A stretch of DNA of 64,000 bases. Source: Methylomonas sp. ZR1 (lineage in GTDB: Bacteria > Pseudomonadota > Gammaproteobacteria > Methylococcales > Methylomonadaceae). The notes beneath the pieces were generated by a model. The model made no database searches, was not told the DNA's origin, and saw only the letters and a list, made by a program, of their open reading frames with translations. A program made the translations under genes and the position numbers. Positions 1 through 8,729 of the stretch are shown here, in pieces. Where the stretch lies: contig NZ_RCST01000001.1 in the NCBI RefSeq assembly GCF_013141865.1, forward strand, positions 3,534,001 to 3,598,000. The letters are read 5' to 3'. Position 1 is the first letter of the stretch; each line of letters opens with the position of its first letter.

Positions 1-2
1 AC

Positions 3-887
3 CAGTGGTTAAAAACCTGTCTCGATGAAAAAGAGGCACATTTAAAATCATCCAGTTTCGACAGCTACGTTAAATACACCAAACAATTAACTGCCGCGTT
101 CGGCCATATTAAATTGGCAGATCTTCGCAAAGAGCATGTGCGCGATTGGTGTAAATCAAAAAAAGCCAGCAACAAAACCATCTCCAATATCATCTCGCCG
201 CTCAGGTCGGCACTTCAATCTGCTTGCGAATTGGATTTAATCCCAATTAATCCTCTGGCTAATTTTAAATTCAAGCGAACAGAGGCTCCAAGTGAGGATA
301 AAGAATTAGACCCCTTTACCGTAGAAGAAGAGAGTTTGATTCTAGCGAACTGTAGCGGCCATATTCACAACTTTATTCAGTTTGCATTTTGGACCGGGAT
401 GAGAACGTCAGAGATGGTAGCACTTACTTGGGAGGATATTGATTTCAAGGGTATGAGAATTCATATCAAGCGCGCCAAGACTCAAAAAGCCACCATCGCT
501 GAAACAACCAAGACCTACTCCGGAAAAAGGATCGTTCGTCTACTCGGGCCAGCTCACGATGCGTTGGTGGAACAAAGAAAGCTCTCTGGGCCAAAAGGCA
601 TCATATTTCTCAACCCATATGATGATCGTCCGTGGAAAGGTGACCAACCAATCAGACGAGCCTTTATTTTAATCTGCCGAGATGCGGAGGTGAGATACCG
701 GCGCCCCTATCAAACCAGACACACATTTGCATCAAGAATGTTGTCGGCCGGCGAGTCTTTAAGATGGCTGTCGCATCACTTAGGTCACTCAACGATCACT
801 CAAACGGAAAAGGCTTATGCGAAGTATATCGAGGGAACTCATCCGGATGCCGGTGAAAAAGGTGTCGATCTGTTTAAAGGGACGTAA
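3..887 (+). CDS. Tyrosine-type site-specific recombinase (integrase), 5' end outside window
   Basis: The frame is open to the window edge, so 294 C-terminal residues are visible and the true start lies to the left. An N-terminal SAM-like core-binding domain is followed by the catalytic domain. The first catalytic Arg is in GMRTSEMVAL. Box II reads YQTRHTFASRML, where Tyr takes the place usually held by His in HxxR, a known variant. HHLGHSTI follows, and the probable nucleophile Tyr is in EKAYAKY. The gene stops about 120 bp from the 3' end of ssrA, a common attachment site for islands using this enzyme class. It is probably the integrase of an element lying left of the window. Repeated GCGTCCTTTT motifs just after the stop may be its arm-type binding sites. 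Confidence 0.9.
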   Translation, partial: QWLKTCLDEKEAHLKSSSFDSYVKYTKQLTAAFGHIKLADLRKEHVRDWCKSKKASNKTISNIISPLRSALQSACELDLIPINPLANFKFKRTEAPSEDKELDPFTVEEESLILANCSGHIHNFIQFAFWTGMRTSEMVALTWEDIDFKGMRIHIKRAKTQKATIAETTKTYSGKRIVRLLGPAHDALVEQRKLSGPKGIIFLNPYDDRPWKGDQPIRRAFILICRDAEVRYRRPYQTRHTFASRMLSAGESLRWLSHHLGHSTITQTEKAYAKYIEGTHPDAGEKGVDLFKGT

Positions 888-980
888 GAAAAATGCGTCC
901 TTTTATGCGTCCTTTTCTACCCCAAATACGTCCTTTTAATGGGTATTTCAGAGGGTTTCCAGGGTAGCTAAAAGGACGCT
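880..980. repeat. Cluster of (G/A)CGTCCTTTT repeats, candidate integrase arm sites
   Basis: Three direct copies lie at 894-904, 906-916 and 927-937 (TGCGTCCTTTT, TGCGTCCTTTT, TACGTCCTTTT). One inverted copy is at 969-980 (TAAAAGGACGCT). A weaker inverted match overlaps the integrase stop near 880. All lie between the integrase gene and the ssrA 3' end. Short repeats in this position are typical of arm-type integrase or excisionase sites. That role is inferred from position only. Confidence 0.6.
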
Positions 981-1004
981 AGGCCCCGGAAACCGTGATT
1001 TTCT

Positions 1005-1385
1005 TGGTGGAGGTGGGGGGAATTGAACCCCCGTCCGCAAGCACTCCGCCACAAGCTCTACATGCTTATCCCGCGCTTTTGATTTAACTGTTGACTACCC
1101 GTCGGGCCAAGAGGATCAACAGCGATTTCGATTGGATTTAGCGCTTTAGGCTCCGAACTAAGCCCTGGCGCGATCTTATGTAATATGATCCCTGAGCGCC
1201 CCCCGAAGGAGACTCCAGACGCATAAGTACATCTGGTCAGAGAAGTGGTGCAGGTTTTAAGCTGCTAAGGCCACTGAGTAGTTTTCGTCGTTTGCGAATA
1301 CTTGTTTTCAGTAGGTTTTACGAGCTGTACTGTGCTCGGCATGCACCTGAGGTTTTGCTACCCACGTCGAAGCCATGTCACCCCC
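1005..1385 (-). ncRNA. ssrA: Transfer-messenger RNA (tmRNA)
   Basis: On the minus strand the RNA begins GGGGGTGACATGGCTTCGAC and ends with a T-arm followed by CACCTCCACCA. The terminal GGGGGUG and CACCUCC pair as the acceptor stem, with one G-U. The tag reading frame on the minus strand (1295 down to 1257) encodes ANDENYSVALAA and a TAA stop. This RNA rescues stalled ribosomes and adds the degradation tag. Its 3' end faces the integrase gene, so the T-arm/acceptor region is the likely attachment site of the element to the left. Confidence 0.97.
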
Positions 1386-1395
1386 AAGAAGTTAT

Positions 1396-1425
1396 ATCTT
1401 ATCAAATCGATAAAATAATTGTCAT
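1396..1425 (-). promoter_or_regulatory. Probable sigma-70 promoter of ssrA
   Basis: On the minus strand an ATGACA -35-like box (1420-1425) and a TAAGAT -10-like box (1396-1401) are separated by 18 bp. They lie 10 bp before the mature tmRNA 5' end. A short 5' leader removed by RNase P would explain the slightly long distance. The rest of the gap up to cbpA (1426-1743) shows only a fragment resembling the GTCGAAG dispersed repeat near 1640-1660. Confidence 0.5.
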
Positions 1426-1743
1426 TAAGATGGGTTTGAAATCAACGATTTCAAGTTATTCCAAAAAATAACCGCAGGGCAAAGCCTCTTGTTTTTGCAA
1501 GAGCGCACCACCATTTTTCAGGCATATTCACTTGACGGGTTTTATTTAAGATTGTCGCACTCCAGGCAATCCGCTATAAAACCGTTATCAACTCGGGCCT
1601 TAAGCAGCGTTCGCCTAGAGTTCGTCGGAAGGCAGCCCACCGTGGGCTTCGACAAGTTCCGCCAGAACAGTATGTCTGCGGTAAATTAGAGCCGGGCGGC
1701 AGTTAGATTTAGCTTGGTCAACGTCGGTCACAGGAGGCATGAC

Positions 1744-2688
1744 GTGCAATACAAAGACTATTATCAAATTCTCGGCGTCAATCGCGACGCGGTGCTTGCG
1801 GACATCAAAAAAGCCTACCGCAAACTGGCGCGCAAATATCATCCGGACATTTCCAAGGAAGCGGATGCCGAGTCGCACATGAAAGAGATCAACGAAGCCT
1901 ACGCGGTGCTCTCTGATACGGAAAAACGCGCAGCTTACGACCAACTCGGACGCGGTTATCGGCCCGGCCAGGAGTTCCATCCCCCGCCCAATTGGGATGC
2001 CGGCTTCGAGTTTTCCAGCACCGACACTGCCGATTTCGGCGACTTTTTCAGCGAATTATTCGGCAAGATGGGCGCCGGCCGAGCTCGCGGCGGACCCTTT
2101 GAGGGCCAAGCCGGCTTTCATGCCCAAGGCGAAGATCACCACGCCAAAGTGCTGCTGGATATAGCCGACGCTTTTAACGGCGCGGCCCGGCAAATCAGCT
2201 TGCGCGTGCCGCGCATGGATGCCGGCGGCCATGTAGTGTTGGACACCCGCACCTTGAATGTGAAAATCCCCAAGGGCGTGTACGAGGGACAGATTATCCG
2301 CTTAGCCGGCCAGGGCGCGCCGGGCATGGGCAACGGCAAATCTGGCGACTTACTGCTGGAGGTGCATTTCAATCCGCATCCGCGTTTACGGGTGGACGGC
2401 AGCAATCTGCATATGAGCTTGCCGGTCACACCTTGGGAAGCGGCGCTTGGCGCGATGGTGCCAGTGAATTTATTCGATACCGGCCTGAAAGTGCGTATCC
2501 CGGAAGGCACGCAAAGCGGCCAGCAACTGCGGCTGCGCGGCAAGGGCATACCCAGCACGACACCCGGCGATTTGCTGTTGGATATTCAGGTGGTATTGCC
2601 GCCGGCCAACACGGCCAAAGCTAAAGCACTTTACGAAACCATGGCGCGCGAACTGGCTTTCGACCCGCGCACAAACCACAGGAGCTAA
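1744..2688 (+). CDS. cbpA: CbpA, DnaJ-class co-chaperone
   Basis: The 314-residue protein starts at a GTG with GGAGG six bases upstream, giving the conserved N-terminus [12 protein letters not shown]. The longer upstream frame lacks support. A J-domain occupies about residues 1-70 with the diagnostic HPD (KYHPDIS). It is followed by a Gly/Phe-rich linker and the two beta-sandwich substrate-binding domains. There is no zinc-finger region, which separates CbpA from DnaJ. It stimulates DnaK ATPase and delivers unfolded clients. The next gene, four bases on, encodes its modulator CbpM, as in Escherichia coli. Length matches the E. coli protein. Confidence 0.93.
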   Translation: MQYKDYYQILGVNRDAVLADIKKAYRKLARKYHPDISKEADAESHMKEINEAYAVLSDTEKRAAYDQLGRGYRPGQEFHPPPNWDAGFEFSSTDTADFGDFFSELFGKMGAGRARGGPFEGQAGFHAQGEDHHAKVLLDIADAFNGAARQISLRVPRMDAGGHVVLDTRTLNVKIPKGVYEGQIIRLAGQGAPGMGNGKSGDLLLEVHFNPHPRLRVDGSNLHMSLPVTPWEAALGAMVPVNLFDTGLKVRIPEGTQSGQQLRLRGKGIPSTTPGDLLLDIQVVLPPANTAKAKALYETMARELAFDPRTNHRS

Positions 2689-2691
2689 AGC

Positions 2692-3000
2692 ATGTCATCA
2701 GCCGAGAACTTGATCGACGCCGTTCTGGAAGACAGCGGCCTGACTTTGCAGCAACTGGCGGCCATCTGCGCAGTAGAACCGGAATGGATTACCCGGCATA
2801 TAGAAGAAGGCTGGCTCAATCCGCTGCCGCAACAGCAAAGCGAATGGCGTTTTTCCAGCGCCCACTTGGTGCGGGTGCGGCGTATCGTTAGCCTGGAACG
2901 CAATTTCGAAGCCTTGCCTGAGCTAGCGGCACTGGTCGCGGACATGCAAGAAGAAATTGACGACTTACGCCGCCGATTACGCCGGGCAGGCCTGGAGTAA
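2692..3000 (+). CDS. cbpM: CbpM, chaperone modulator
   Basis: A 102-residue protein beginning three bases after the cbpA stop. It has the MerR-like helical fold pattern of CbpM, with a C-terminal coiled-coil segment (VADMQEEIDDLRRRLRRAG). CbpM binds the J-domain of CbpA and blocks its interaction with DnaK. The tight spacing indicates co-translation with cbpA. The assignment rests on size, sequence pattern and position after cbpA. Confidence 0.88.
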   Translation: MSSAENLIDAVLEDSGLTLQQLAAICAVEPEWITRHIEEGWLNPLPQQQSEWRFSSAHLVRVRRIVSLERNFEALPELAALVADMQEEIDDLRRRLRRAGLE

Positions 3001-3002
3001 CC

Positions 3003-3956
3003 ATGCAAACTATCGAATGGCATCGCCACAGTTGGCTCAACCGCCTGCAGACATTACTTTTAATGTTGGCGCTACTGGTAATCTGCACCTTGGCCGGCAG
3101 CCTGTTGTTCGGCGAAGAAGGTATCTGGATTGCGTTGGCGACCGGCGCGATTGCGCTGATCTTCGAACCGGCGGCAGCCTGGCGCTTGACGCTAAGTCTT
3201 TACCGGGCGAGGCCTATCCATCCGCAAGAAGCGCCGGCGCTGTGGCAAATGCTGCAGGTACTGACCGAACGCGCCGAACTGCCGAGCGTTCCGGCGCCGT
3301 ATTACATTCCCAGCCCGCTTATCAATGCCTTTGCGGTCGGCAGCCGCCAACAATCGGCCATTGCGTTGACCGACGGTTTATTCAAACAACTTAACTCGCG
3401 GGAACTGGCCGGCGTGTTGGCGCACGAAATGGCGCATATTGCCAATAACGATTTGCGGGTGATGGGCTTGGCCGATGCGATTAGCCGGATTACCGCTTTA
3501 TTCGCCGCCACCGGACAGTTGTTTTTGTTGCTGTCCATCCCTTTGCTGCTGTTCGGTGAGATCAGTTTTCAAATCAATTGGCCGGGTTTGTTGCTGCTGT
3601 TGTTTTCGCCGCATGTGGCCTTATTGATGCAGCTGGGCTTATCACGCATCCGCGAATACGATGCCGACCTGAATGCGGCGGCGCTGACCGGCGACCCCTT
3701 GGGTTTGGCGACAGCCTTGGCGCATATCGAACGAGTCAGTGGCGGCTGGAAGTCGATACTGCTACCGGGCTGGGGCAATCCGGAGCCTTCTTGGCTGCGC
3801 ACTCATCCGCCCACCGCTGAACGGGTACGCCGCCTGCAAGCCTTAAGCCCCAGCCGGCCGCAAACGCTTTGGCACGAACCGTTCATCGCTCCGAGTTTCG
3901 GTAACCGGGTGGTTGTTCGGCCAGTTCGTTGGCGCATCGGCGGTTTGTGGCGATAG
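3003..3956 (+). CDS. M48-family membrane zinc metalloprotease (HtpX-like)
   Basis: A 317-residue protein with two N-terminal membrane segments (about 18-36 and 42-57) and the zinc motif HEMAH at 141-145. Further hydrophobic stretches lie at about 160-205. A third-ligand region of the type REYDADLNAA follows. M48 enzymes degrade or clip misfolded membrane proteins. It starts two bases after the cbpM stop, so it is almost certainly in the cbpAM operon. That suggests one stress-response transcript coupling chaperone and protease. It differs enough from canonical HtpX that no symbol is given. Confidence 0.85.
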   Translation: MQTIEWHRHSWLNRLQTLLLMLALLVICTLAGSLLFGEEGIWIALATGAIALIFEPAAAWRLTLSLYRARPIHPQEAPALWQMLQVLTERAELPSVPAPYYIPSPLINAFAVGSRQQSAIALTDGLFKQLNSRELAGVLAHEMAHIANNDLRVMGLADAISRITALFAATGQLFLLLSIPLLLFGEISFQINWPGLLLLLFSPHVALLMQLGLSRIREYDADLNAAALTGDPLGLATALAHIERVSGGWKSILLPGWGNPEPSWLRTHPPTAERVRRLQALSPSRPQTLWHEPFIAPSFGNRVVVRPVRWRIGGLWR

Positions 3957-4013
3957 TTGGTTAATTTTTAGGGGCGAATAGATTCGCCGAAACCTATATT
4001 TCGAGAACACCAT

Positions 4014-4448
4014 ATGAGTGAATCCCTACATTTAGTCTGCCCAGATTGCCTGGCTGTCAACCGCTTACCGGCCACCCGTTTGTCGCAAAATCCAAAATGC
4101 GGGCAATGCCATCAAGCCTTATTCAGCAGCCATCCGTTGGCGCTGACTGCGAAAAGTTTTGAAACTCATTTAGTGCGAAACGACATTCCGCTGCTGGTGG
4201 ATTTCTGGGCGGATTGGTGCGGCCCCTGCAAAATGATGGCGCCGGCTTTTGCCCAAGCAGCGCAAGCGTTGGAACCGCGCGTGCGTTTGGGCAAAGTCGA
4301 CACCGAAGCCGAGCAACAGCTCAGCGCCCGACACAATATTCGCAGCATTCCGACGCTGATTTTATTTAAGAGCGGCCAAGAGTTGGCCAGACAGTCCGGC
4401 GCCTTGAGCGCACCGGACATCGTGCGCTGGGCGAATAGCCGGCTATAA
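4014..4448 (+). CDS. trxC: Thioredoxin 2
   Basis: A 144-residue thioredoxin with an N-terminal zinc-binding extension (Cys9/Cys12 and Cys29/Cys32), which distinguishes TrxC from TrxA. The active site is WCGPCK (Cys69, Cys72), and the cis-proline region is RSIPTLILF. It is a cytoplasmic disulfide reductase, often linked to oxidative stress. It lies 57 bp after the protease gene. The gap holds a short palindrome (GGCGAAT-AG-ATTCGCC, about 3973-3988), so co-transcription with the chaperone genes is uncertain. Confidence 0.95.
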   Translation: MSESLHLVCPDCLAVNRLPATRLSQNPKCGQCHQALFSSHPLALTAKSFETHLVRNDIPLLVDFWADWCGPCKMMAPAFAQAAQALEPRVRLGKVDTEAEQQLSARHNIRSIPTLILFKSGQELARQSGALSAPDIVRWANSRL

Positions 4449-4495
4449 GGGTTTTCGGATGTGCTATCGCAGCAGTCAACGCCCAAGGGGAAGCA

Positions 4496-4918
4496 CTACC
4501 GCATTTTCAGTAGCGGCGGTAACGATATGGAGAACTTTTGCCTGGCGACATCGCCAATCACGCCGGTATAACTGCGCTGTAGATACAAATCCACACCGCA
4601 CACCCGAGCGATCATCGAGCAGCGGCCGCTGAGCGCAAACTGCTCGCCCTGCAGGCGATAAATTAACGGTACGCAGTCGTTGCGCAGTATCGGCCCGGCG
4701 ACGATGAAATCAATGCGCTGATCGAACATTTCGTATTCAAGGCTTTCCGGCAACAGCGCCAGCTCCGCCAACAACACCTTGTCGTCATCGCCGATAGTGC
4801 CGTAAATACTGCAAAGGCACTGGCGCAAATCCATCAGTAATAGGTCGGCCAGTTTTGGCGCATTGAGCCGACCGGACTGCTGCCCGGCCAGTTTTTCCAG
4901 TCCGTGTATCTGTCTCAT
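4496..4918 (-). CDS. Hypothetical protein
   Basis: A 140-residue frame on the minus strand between trxC and cysD, which lie on the other strand. I do not recognise the family. No signal peptide or membrane segment is visible. The sequence is a mixed alpha/beta type with an N-terminal helical part (LADLLLMDLRQCLCSIYG) and three cysteines. Codon composition looks like that of neighbouring genes. No strong ribosome-binding site precedes the ATG. It fills the gap between convergent and divergent neighbours, which favours a real gene. Confidence 0.55.
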   Translation of the reverse strand: MRQIHGLEKLAGQQSGRLNAPKLADLLLMDLRQCLCSIYGTIGDDDKVLLAELALLPESLEYEMFDQRIDFIVAGPILRNDCVPLIYRLQGEQFALSGRCSMIARVCGVDLYLQRSYTGVIGDVARQKFSISLPPLLKMR

Positions 4919-5008
4919 AAGCTTTGCCGATAGCGTCGATGGGGGTTTGCCTTTAAAATAGCGGGCTTACACTCCACAGCAAACATGGCCGTGCGCCCCG
5001 GATAATTG

Positions 5009-5917
5009 ATGACCGATTATAAATTAACCCATCTGAAACAGCTCGAAGCAGAAAGCATCCATATCATTCGCGAAGTGGCGGCGGAATTTGAAAAGCCGGT
5101 CATGCTGTATTCCATCGGCAAGGACTCCGCGGTCATGCTGCATCTGACCCGCAAGGCATTCTTCCCCGGCAAACCGCCCTTCCCCTTATTGCATGTCGAT
5201 ACCACCTGGAAATTCCGGGAAATGATCGAGTTTCGTAACAACATGGCGAAAGATCTGGGTTGGGATTTAATCGTGCATATCAACGAAGAAGGCGTCGCCC
5301 AGGGCATAGGCCCGTTCACGCACGGCAGTAAAAAACATACCGACGTGATGAAAACCGATGCGCTGAAACAAGCCTTGAACAAATACCAGTTCGACGCGGC
5401 CTTCGGCGGTGCGCGCCGCGACGAGGAAAAATCCCGGGCCAAGGAACGTGTCTATTCATTCCGCGATAAAAACCACCGTTGGGACCCGAAAAACCAACGC
5501 CCGGAACTCTGGAACATTTATAACGGCAAAGTCGATAAAGGCGAGTCCATCCGCGTGTTCCCGCTATCCAACTGGACCGAGCTGGACATCTGGCAATACA
5601 TTCACTTGGAAAACATCCCCATCGTGCCGCTGTATTTTGCCAAAGAACGGCCAGTGGTCGAAAAAGACGGCATGCTGATTATGGTCGACGACGACAGAAT
5701 GCCGATTGGCCCCAACGACAAAGTCGAAATGAAAATGGTGCGTTTCCGCACCTTGGGTTGCTACCCCTTGACCGGCGCGGTTGAATCCACCGCCACCACC
5801 TTGCCGGAAATCATCCAGGAAATGTTGTTGACTACTACCTCCGAGCGCCAAGGGCGCTTGATCGACCATGACCAGGCTGGATCTATGGAACAGAAGAAAC
5901 GTGAAGGTTACTTCTAA
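5009..5917 (+). CDS. cysD: Sulfate adenylyltransferase subunit 2 (CysD)
   Basis: A 302-residue protein, the same length as E. coli CysD. The ATG at 5009 is preferred over the TTG three bases earlier. It is an ATP pyrophosphatase with the PP-loop [11 protein letters not shown] and the [16 protein letters not shown] block typical of the family. With CysN it forms adenosine 5'-phosphosulfate from ATP and sulfate in assimilation. In most genomes cysN follows directly. Here three small genes and 1.1 kb separate them. All five run in the same direction, so they may still share a transcript. Confidence 0.96.
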   Translation: MTDYKLTHLKQLEAESIHIIREVAAEFEKPVMLYSIGKDSAVMLHLTRKAFFPGKPPFPLLHVDTTWKFREMIEFRNNMAKDLGWDLIVHINEEGVAQGIGPFTHGSKKHTDVMKTDALKQALNKYQFDAAFGGARRDEEKSRAKERVYSFRDKNHRWDPKNQRPELWNIYNGKVDKGESIRVFPLSNWTELDIWQYIHLENIPIVPLYFAKERPVVEKDGMLIMVDDDRMPIGPNDKVEMKMVRFRTLGCYPLTGAVESTATTLPEIIQEMLLTTTSERQGRLIDHDQAGSMEQKKREGYF

Positions 5918-5953
5918 ACGCTGGCACGGTTAGCGAATGAGGAAACACGAATA

Positions 5954-6373
5954 GTGAAGAAATTCTTGTGCTTGTTTATCCTGTTTAACTCCGCGGAAAG
6001 CTTGGCCGGTGTTTATAAATGTACCGATGCTAAAGGTCATGTAGTCTATTCCGATACCGCTTGCGATCACAAAGCGGATCGCAAGACACCGGATTTAAAA
6101 CCGCTTGCGGAAATGAAAGCAGAACAGCCGCTTTCCTCAAAACTAACCGACAAAGTTAAAGGCCTTTCCGAAAGTGCCCCGAAACCAGAGCCTAACAATC
6201 CAGCAGCCGGCTCCGCAGAACGCAATGCCCAAAACTTCGTTTGCGATGGGCGCGTCTATTGTTCGCAAATGAGATCGTGCGAAGAGGCGACATACTTCAT
6301 CAATAACTGCCCTGACACCAAAATGGATGGCAACAATGACGGTGTTCCCTGCGAAAAGCAGTGGTGTCGATAA
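5954..6373 (+). CDS. Exported DUF4124 / excalibur-domain protein
   Basis: A 139-residue protein with a GTG start and a signal peptide (MKKFLCLFILFNSAESLAG). A DUF4124-type segment follows (VYKCTDAKGHVVYSDTAC). The C-terminal half matches the excalibur calcium-binding pattern, with paired cysteines, DxDxDG-like KMDGNNDGVPCE and a terminal CR. A low-complexity linker joins the two parts. It is probably periplasmic or surface-located; its function is unknown. It lies 36 bp after cysD and 19 bp before the antitoxin gene. Confidence 0.8.
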   Translation: MKKFLCLFILFNSAESLAGVYKCTDAKGHVVYSDTACDHKADRKTPDLKPLAEMKAEQPLSSKLTDKVKGLSESAPKPEPNNPAAGSAERNAQNFVCDGRVYCSQMRSCEEATYFINNCPDTKMDGNNDGVPCEKQWCR

Positions 6374-6392
6374 GTCTTTTTACAGGTGACTC

Positions 6393-6596
6393 ATGCAATT
6401 ACATGAAGAAATACAAGAACACCTTGTGAGACTGGAGCCCCGTCTGCAAGCCGAGGTATTGGATTTCGTCTTGTTTTTGGAACAAAAACAACAGCAATCG
6501 TTACCCGATACAGTAATTAATGATGAAGAGGCCTTAAAGATTCATCAACAAATGATGGATCAATATGCCGATGCCTTTGCCAAATTAGCGCAGTAA
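6393..6596 (+). CDS. Antitoxin-like protein (DUF2281 type)
   Basis: A 67-residue acidic protein with the pattern LHEEIQEHLVRLEPRLQAEVLDFVLFLEQK, which resembles small DUF2281-type antitoxins. The C-terminal helix (DEEALKIHQQMMDQYADAF) could wrap a toxin. It ends one base before the start of the Doc-like gene, the usual antitoxin-first order with tight coupling. The assignment is by size, motif and partner. A DNA-binding domain is not obvious. Confidence 0.7.
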   Translation: MQLHEEIQEHLVRLEPRLQAEVLDFVLFLEQKQQQSLPDTVINDEEALKIHQQMMDQYADAFAKLAQ

Positions 6597-6597
6597 A

Positions 6598-6975
6598 ATG
6601 CCCGAACTGTTTTTTATCTCGAAAACCTTGGCATTGACGATACATCGGCAACAGATAGAACACTTCGGCGGCACACTGGGCATCAGAGATGAAGCCTTGC
6701 TGGAATCGGCGCTAGGCGCAGCCCGGCAAACCTGGCACTACAGCGGCGACATTTTTCAAACCGCCGCTCAATACTGCTATTCGCTGGCCAATAACCATCC
6801 GTTTCTGGACGGTAACAAGCGAGTCGCTGCGGCCTGTATGCTGGTTTTTCTGACGGCCAATCGCAAGCAGCCGGCCATGGACAATCCCCAGCTCTACGAG
6901 TGGGTGATCAGTGTAGCAACCCGGCAATTGAGTCGTGACGAACTAGCCGAATTATTAAAACAACATTGCAAGTAA
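6598..6975 (+). CDS. doc: Doc-type death-on-curing toxin (Fic fold)
   Basis: A 125-residue protein with the Fic/Doc signature HPFLDGNKR at 67-75 and the size and helical pattern of Doc. Characterised Doc proteins phosphorylate EF-Tu and stop translation. Whether this one does so is inferred. The conserved His67, Asn73 and Arg75 are present, so the active site looks intact. It forms a two-gene toxin-antitoxin unit with the upstream gene, sitting between cysD and cysN. Confidence 0.9.
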   Translation: MPELFFISKTLALTIHRQQIEHFGGTLGIRDEALLESALGAARQTWHYSGDIFQTAAQYCYSLANNHPFLDGNKRVAAACMLVFLTANRKQPAMDNPQLYEWVISVATRQLSRDELAELLKQHCK

Positions 6976-7027
6976 GCGCTTTAACAGCGCGGCACCTTTT
7001 ATTACAAATAAGGCATTTAGGAACCCC

Positions 7028-8653
7028 ATGTCCCACCAATCCGACCTCATCAGCACCGACATCAACGCCTATCTGGCGCAACACGAACGCAAGGAATTAC
7101 TGCGGTTTTTAACCTGCGGTAACGTCGACGACGGCAAAAGCACCTTGATCGGCCGCTTGTTGCACGACTCGAAAATGATTTACGAAGACCAGTTGGCCGC
7201 CGTGCAGGCCGACAGCGTCAAGTCCGGCACCACCGGCGCCGGCAAGATTGACTTGGCCTTGCTGGTCGACGGCTTGCAAGCCGAGCGCGAGCAAGGCATC
7301 ACCATCGACGTGGCCTATCGTTATTTCTCCACTTCGACGCGCAAATTCATCATCGCCGACACCCCGGGCCACGAGCAATACACCCGCAACATGGCCACCG
7401 GCGCTTCGACTTGCGATTTGGCGGTGATTTTGATCGACGCCCGCTACGGCGTGCAAACCCAAACCAAGCGCCATAGCTTCATCGCCTCCTTACTGGGTTT
7501 GAAACATATTATCGTCGCTATCAACAAGATGGACCTGGTCGGTTACAGCGAAGAAACCTTCCGCAAGATTCAGGACGATTATCTGGCGTTCATCAAATCA
7601 CTGGATCTACACGACGTGCATTTCATTCCGATGTCTGCATTGGACGGCGATAACGTAGTCAACCCCAGCGCCAACATGCCCTGGTTCACCGGCATGCCGA
7701 TGATGGAGTTGCTGAATAGCATAGAAATCGCCAGCGACCACAACTTCGCCGACGCCCGTTTCCCGGTGCAATACGTCAACCGCCCCAACCTGGATTTCCG
7801 CGGCTTTTGCGGCACCGTCGCATCCGGCGTATTTCATAAAGGCGATGCCATTACTGCGCTGCCGTCCGGCAAAACCAGCAAGATCAAATCCATCGTCACC
7901 TTCGATGGCGAGTTGGACGAAGCGTTTGCGGCCATGGCGGTCACGTTGACACTTGAAGATGAAATAGACGTTAGCCGCGGCGACATCATCCTGGGCCAGC
8001 AACAAGCCGCGCCCAGCATCGCCGACAAATTCAAAGCCACTATCGTCTGGATGACCGAGCAAGCCATGGTACCCGGCCGGCAGTACGTCATCAAACTGGC
8101 AACGCGCAGTGTGTCCGGCTCGGTGTCGATGATTCACCACCGTATCGACGTTAACACGCTGGAACACCACGATGCCATGGAGTTGAAACTCAACGAAATC
8201 GGCTCCTGCACCGTTGCGGTCAATGCGCCAGTGGTGTTCGATCCGTATAAACGCAACAAAACTACCGGCTCCTTCATCGTCATAGACCGCTTGACCAACG
8301 TCACGGTCGGCGCCGGCATGATCACCGGCGACGCCAGCGCGGAAGACTGGTCGCCGGTGTCCGCGGCAGAGCGGGCGATACGCTTCAGCCAAACCGCCAG
8401 CATCATCGCCTTGAGCGGCGCCAATGCCCAACAAGCAGCTTATCAGCTGGAACGCAAACTGTTTGATACCGGCCACGCCACCACGGTATTGGAACAAGCG
8501 AACGATGCGCTGGCTACCGCGATCAAAAACGCTGGTTTATTATGCCTGTGCCTGGACGAAAAACCGGCTGTGGCCGATCTAAGTTTCGATTGCGATCAAT
8601 ACAGCGTCGATGACATCTACGTTGCGTTGAAAAATCGGGAAGTGATTCGCTAG
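7028..8653 (+). CDS. cysN: Sulfate adenylyltransferase subunit 1 (CysN) with degenerate CysC-like tail
   Basis: A 541-residue GTPase with P-loop GNVDDGKST (31-39), DTPGHEQY (111-118) and NKMD (166-169), followed by EF-Tu-like beta-barrels. It drives APS synthesis by CysD through GTP hydrolysis. E. coli CysN has about 475 residues. The extra roughly 95 residues, from about 447, resemble a shrunken APS kinase. [11 protein letters not shown] stands where CysC has the P-loop GLSGxGKST, followed by [10 protein letters not shown], and the ending KNREVIR resembles the CysC C-terminus. The P-loop Lys and Ser/Thr are missing, so kinase activity is unlikely. Confidence 0.95.
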   Translation: MSHQSDLISTDINAYLAQHERKELLRFLTCGNVDDGKSTLIGRLLHDSKMIYEDQLAAVQADSVKSGTTGAGKIDLALLVDGLQAEREQGITIDVAYRYFSTSTRKFIIADTPGHEQYTRNMATGASTCDLAVILIDARYGVQTQTKRHSFIASLLGLKHIIVAINKMDLVGYSEETFRKIQDDYLAFIKSLDLHDVHFIPMSALDGDNVVNPSANMPWFTGMPMMELLNSIEIASDHNFADARFPVQYVNRPNLDFRGFCGTVASGVFHKGDAITALPSGKTSKIKSIVTFDGELDEAFAAMAVTLTLEDEIDVSRGDIILGQQQAAPSIADKFKATIVWMTEQAMVPGRQYVIKLATRSVSGSVSMIHHRIDVNTLEHHDAMELKLNEIGSCTVAVNAPVVFDPYKRNKTTGSFIVIDRLTNVTVGAGMITGDASAEDWSPVSAAERAIRFSQTASIIALSGANAQQAAYQLERKLFDTGHATTVLEQANDALATAIKNAGLLCLCLDEKPAVADLSFDCDQYSVDDIYVALKNREVIR

Positions 8654-8691
8654 TGATGTATTCGCCAAGCTCTGGTCTTGGCGATATTTAG

Positions 8692-8721
8692 AACGGGCGG
8701 CGAATAGCCGCCGCCCGTTTT
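8692..8721. terminator. Rho-independent terminator between convergent genes
   Basis: A GC-rich hairpin with arms AACGGGCGGC and GCCGCCCGTT and a short loop, followed by TT on the plus strand and A/T on the other side. It lies between the end of cysN (+) and the end of the next gene (-), so it can serve both. Confidence 0.75.
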
Positions 8722-8729
8722 GCTGTCGA

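Noticed and set aside
1489..1689. 66-codon open frame upstream of cbpA
   Set aside because: No ribosome-binding site, no recognisable protein pattern, and it overlaps a fragment of the dispersed GTCGAAG repeat. It reads as a chance frame.
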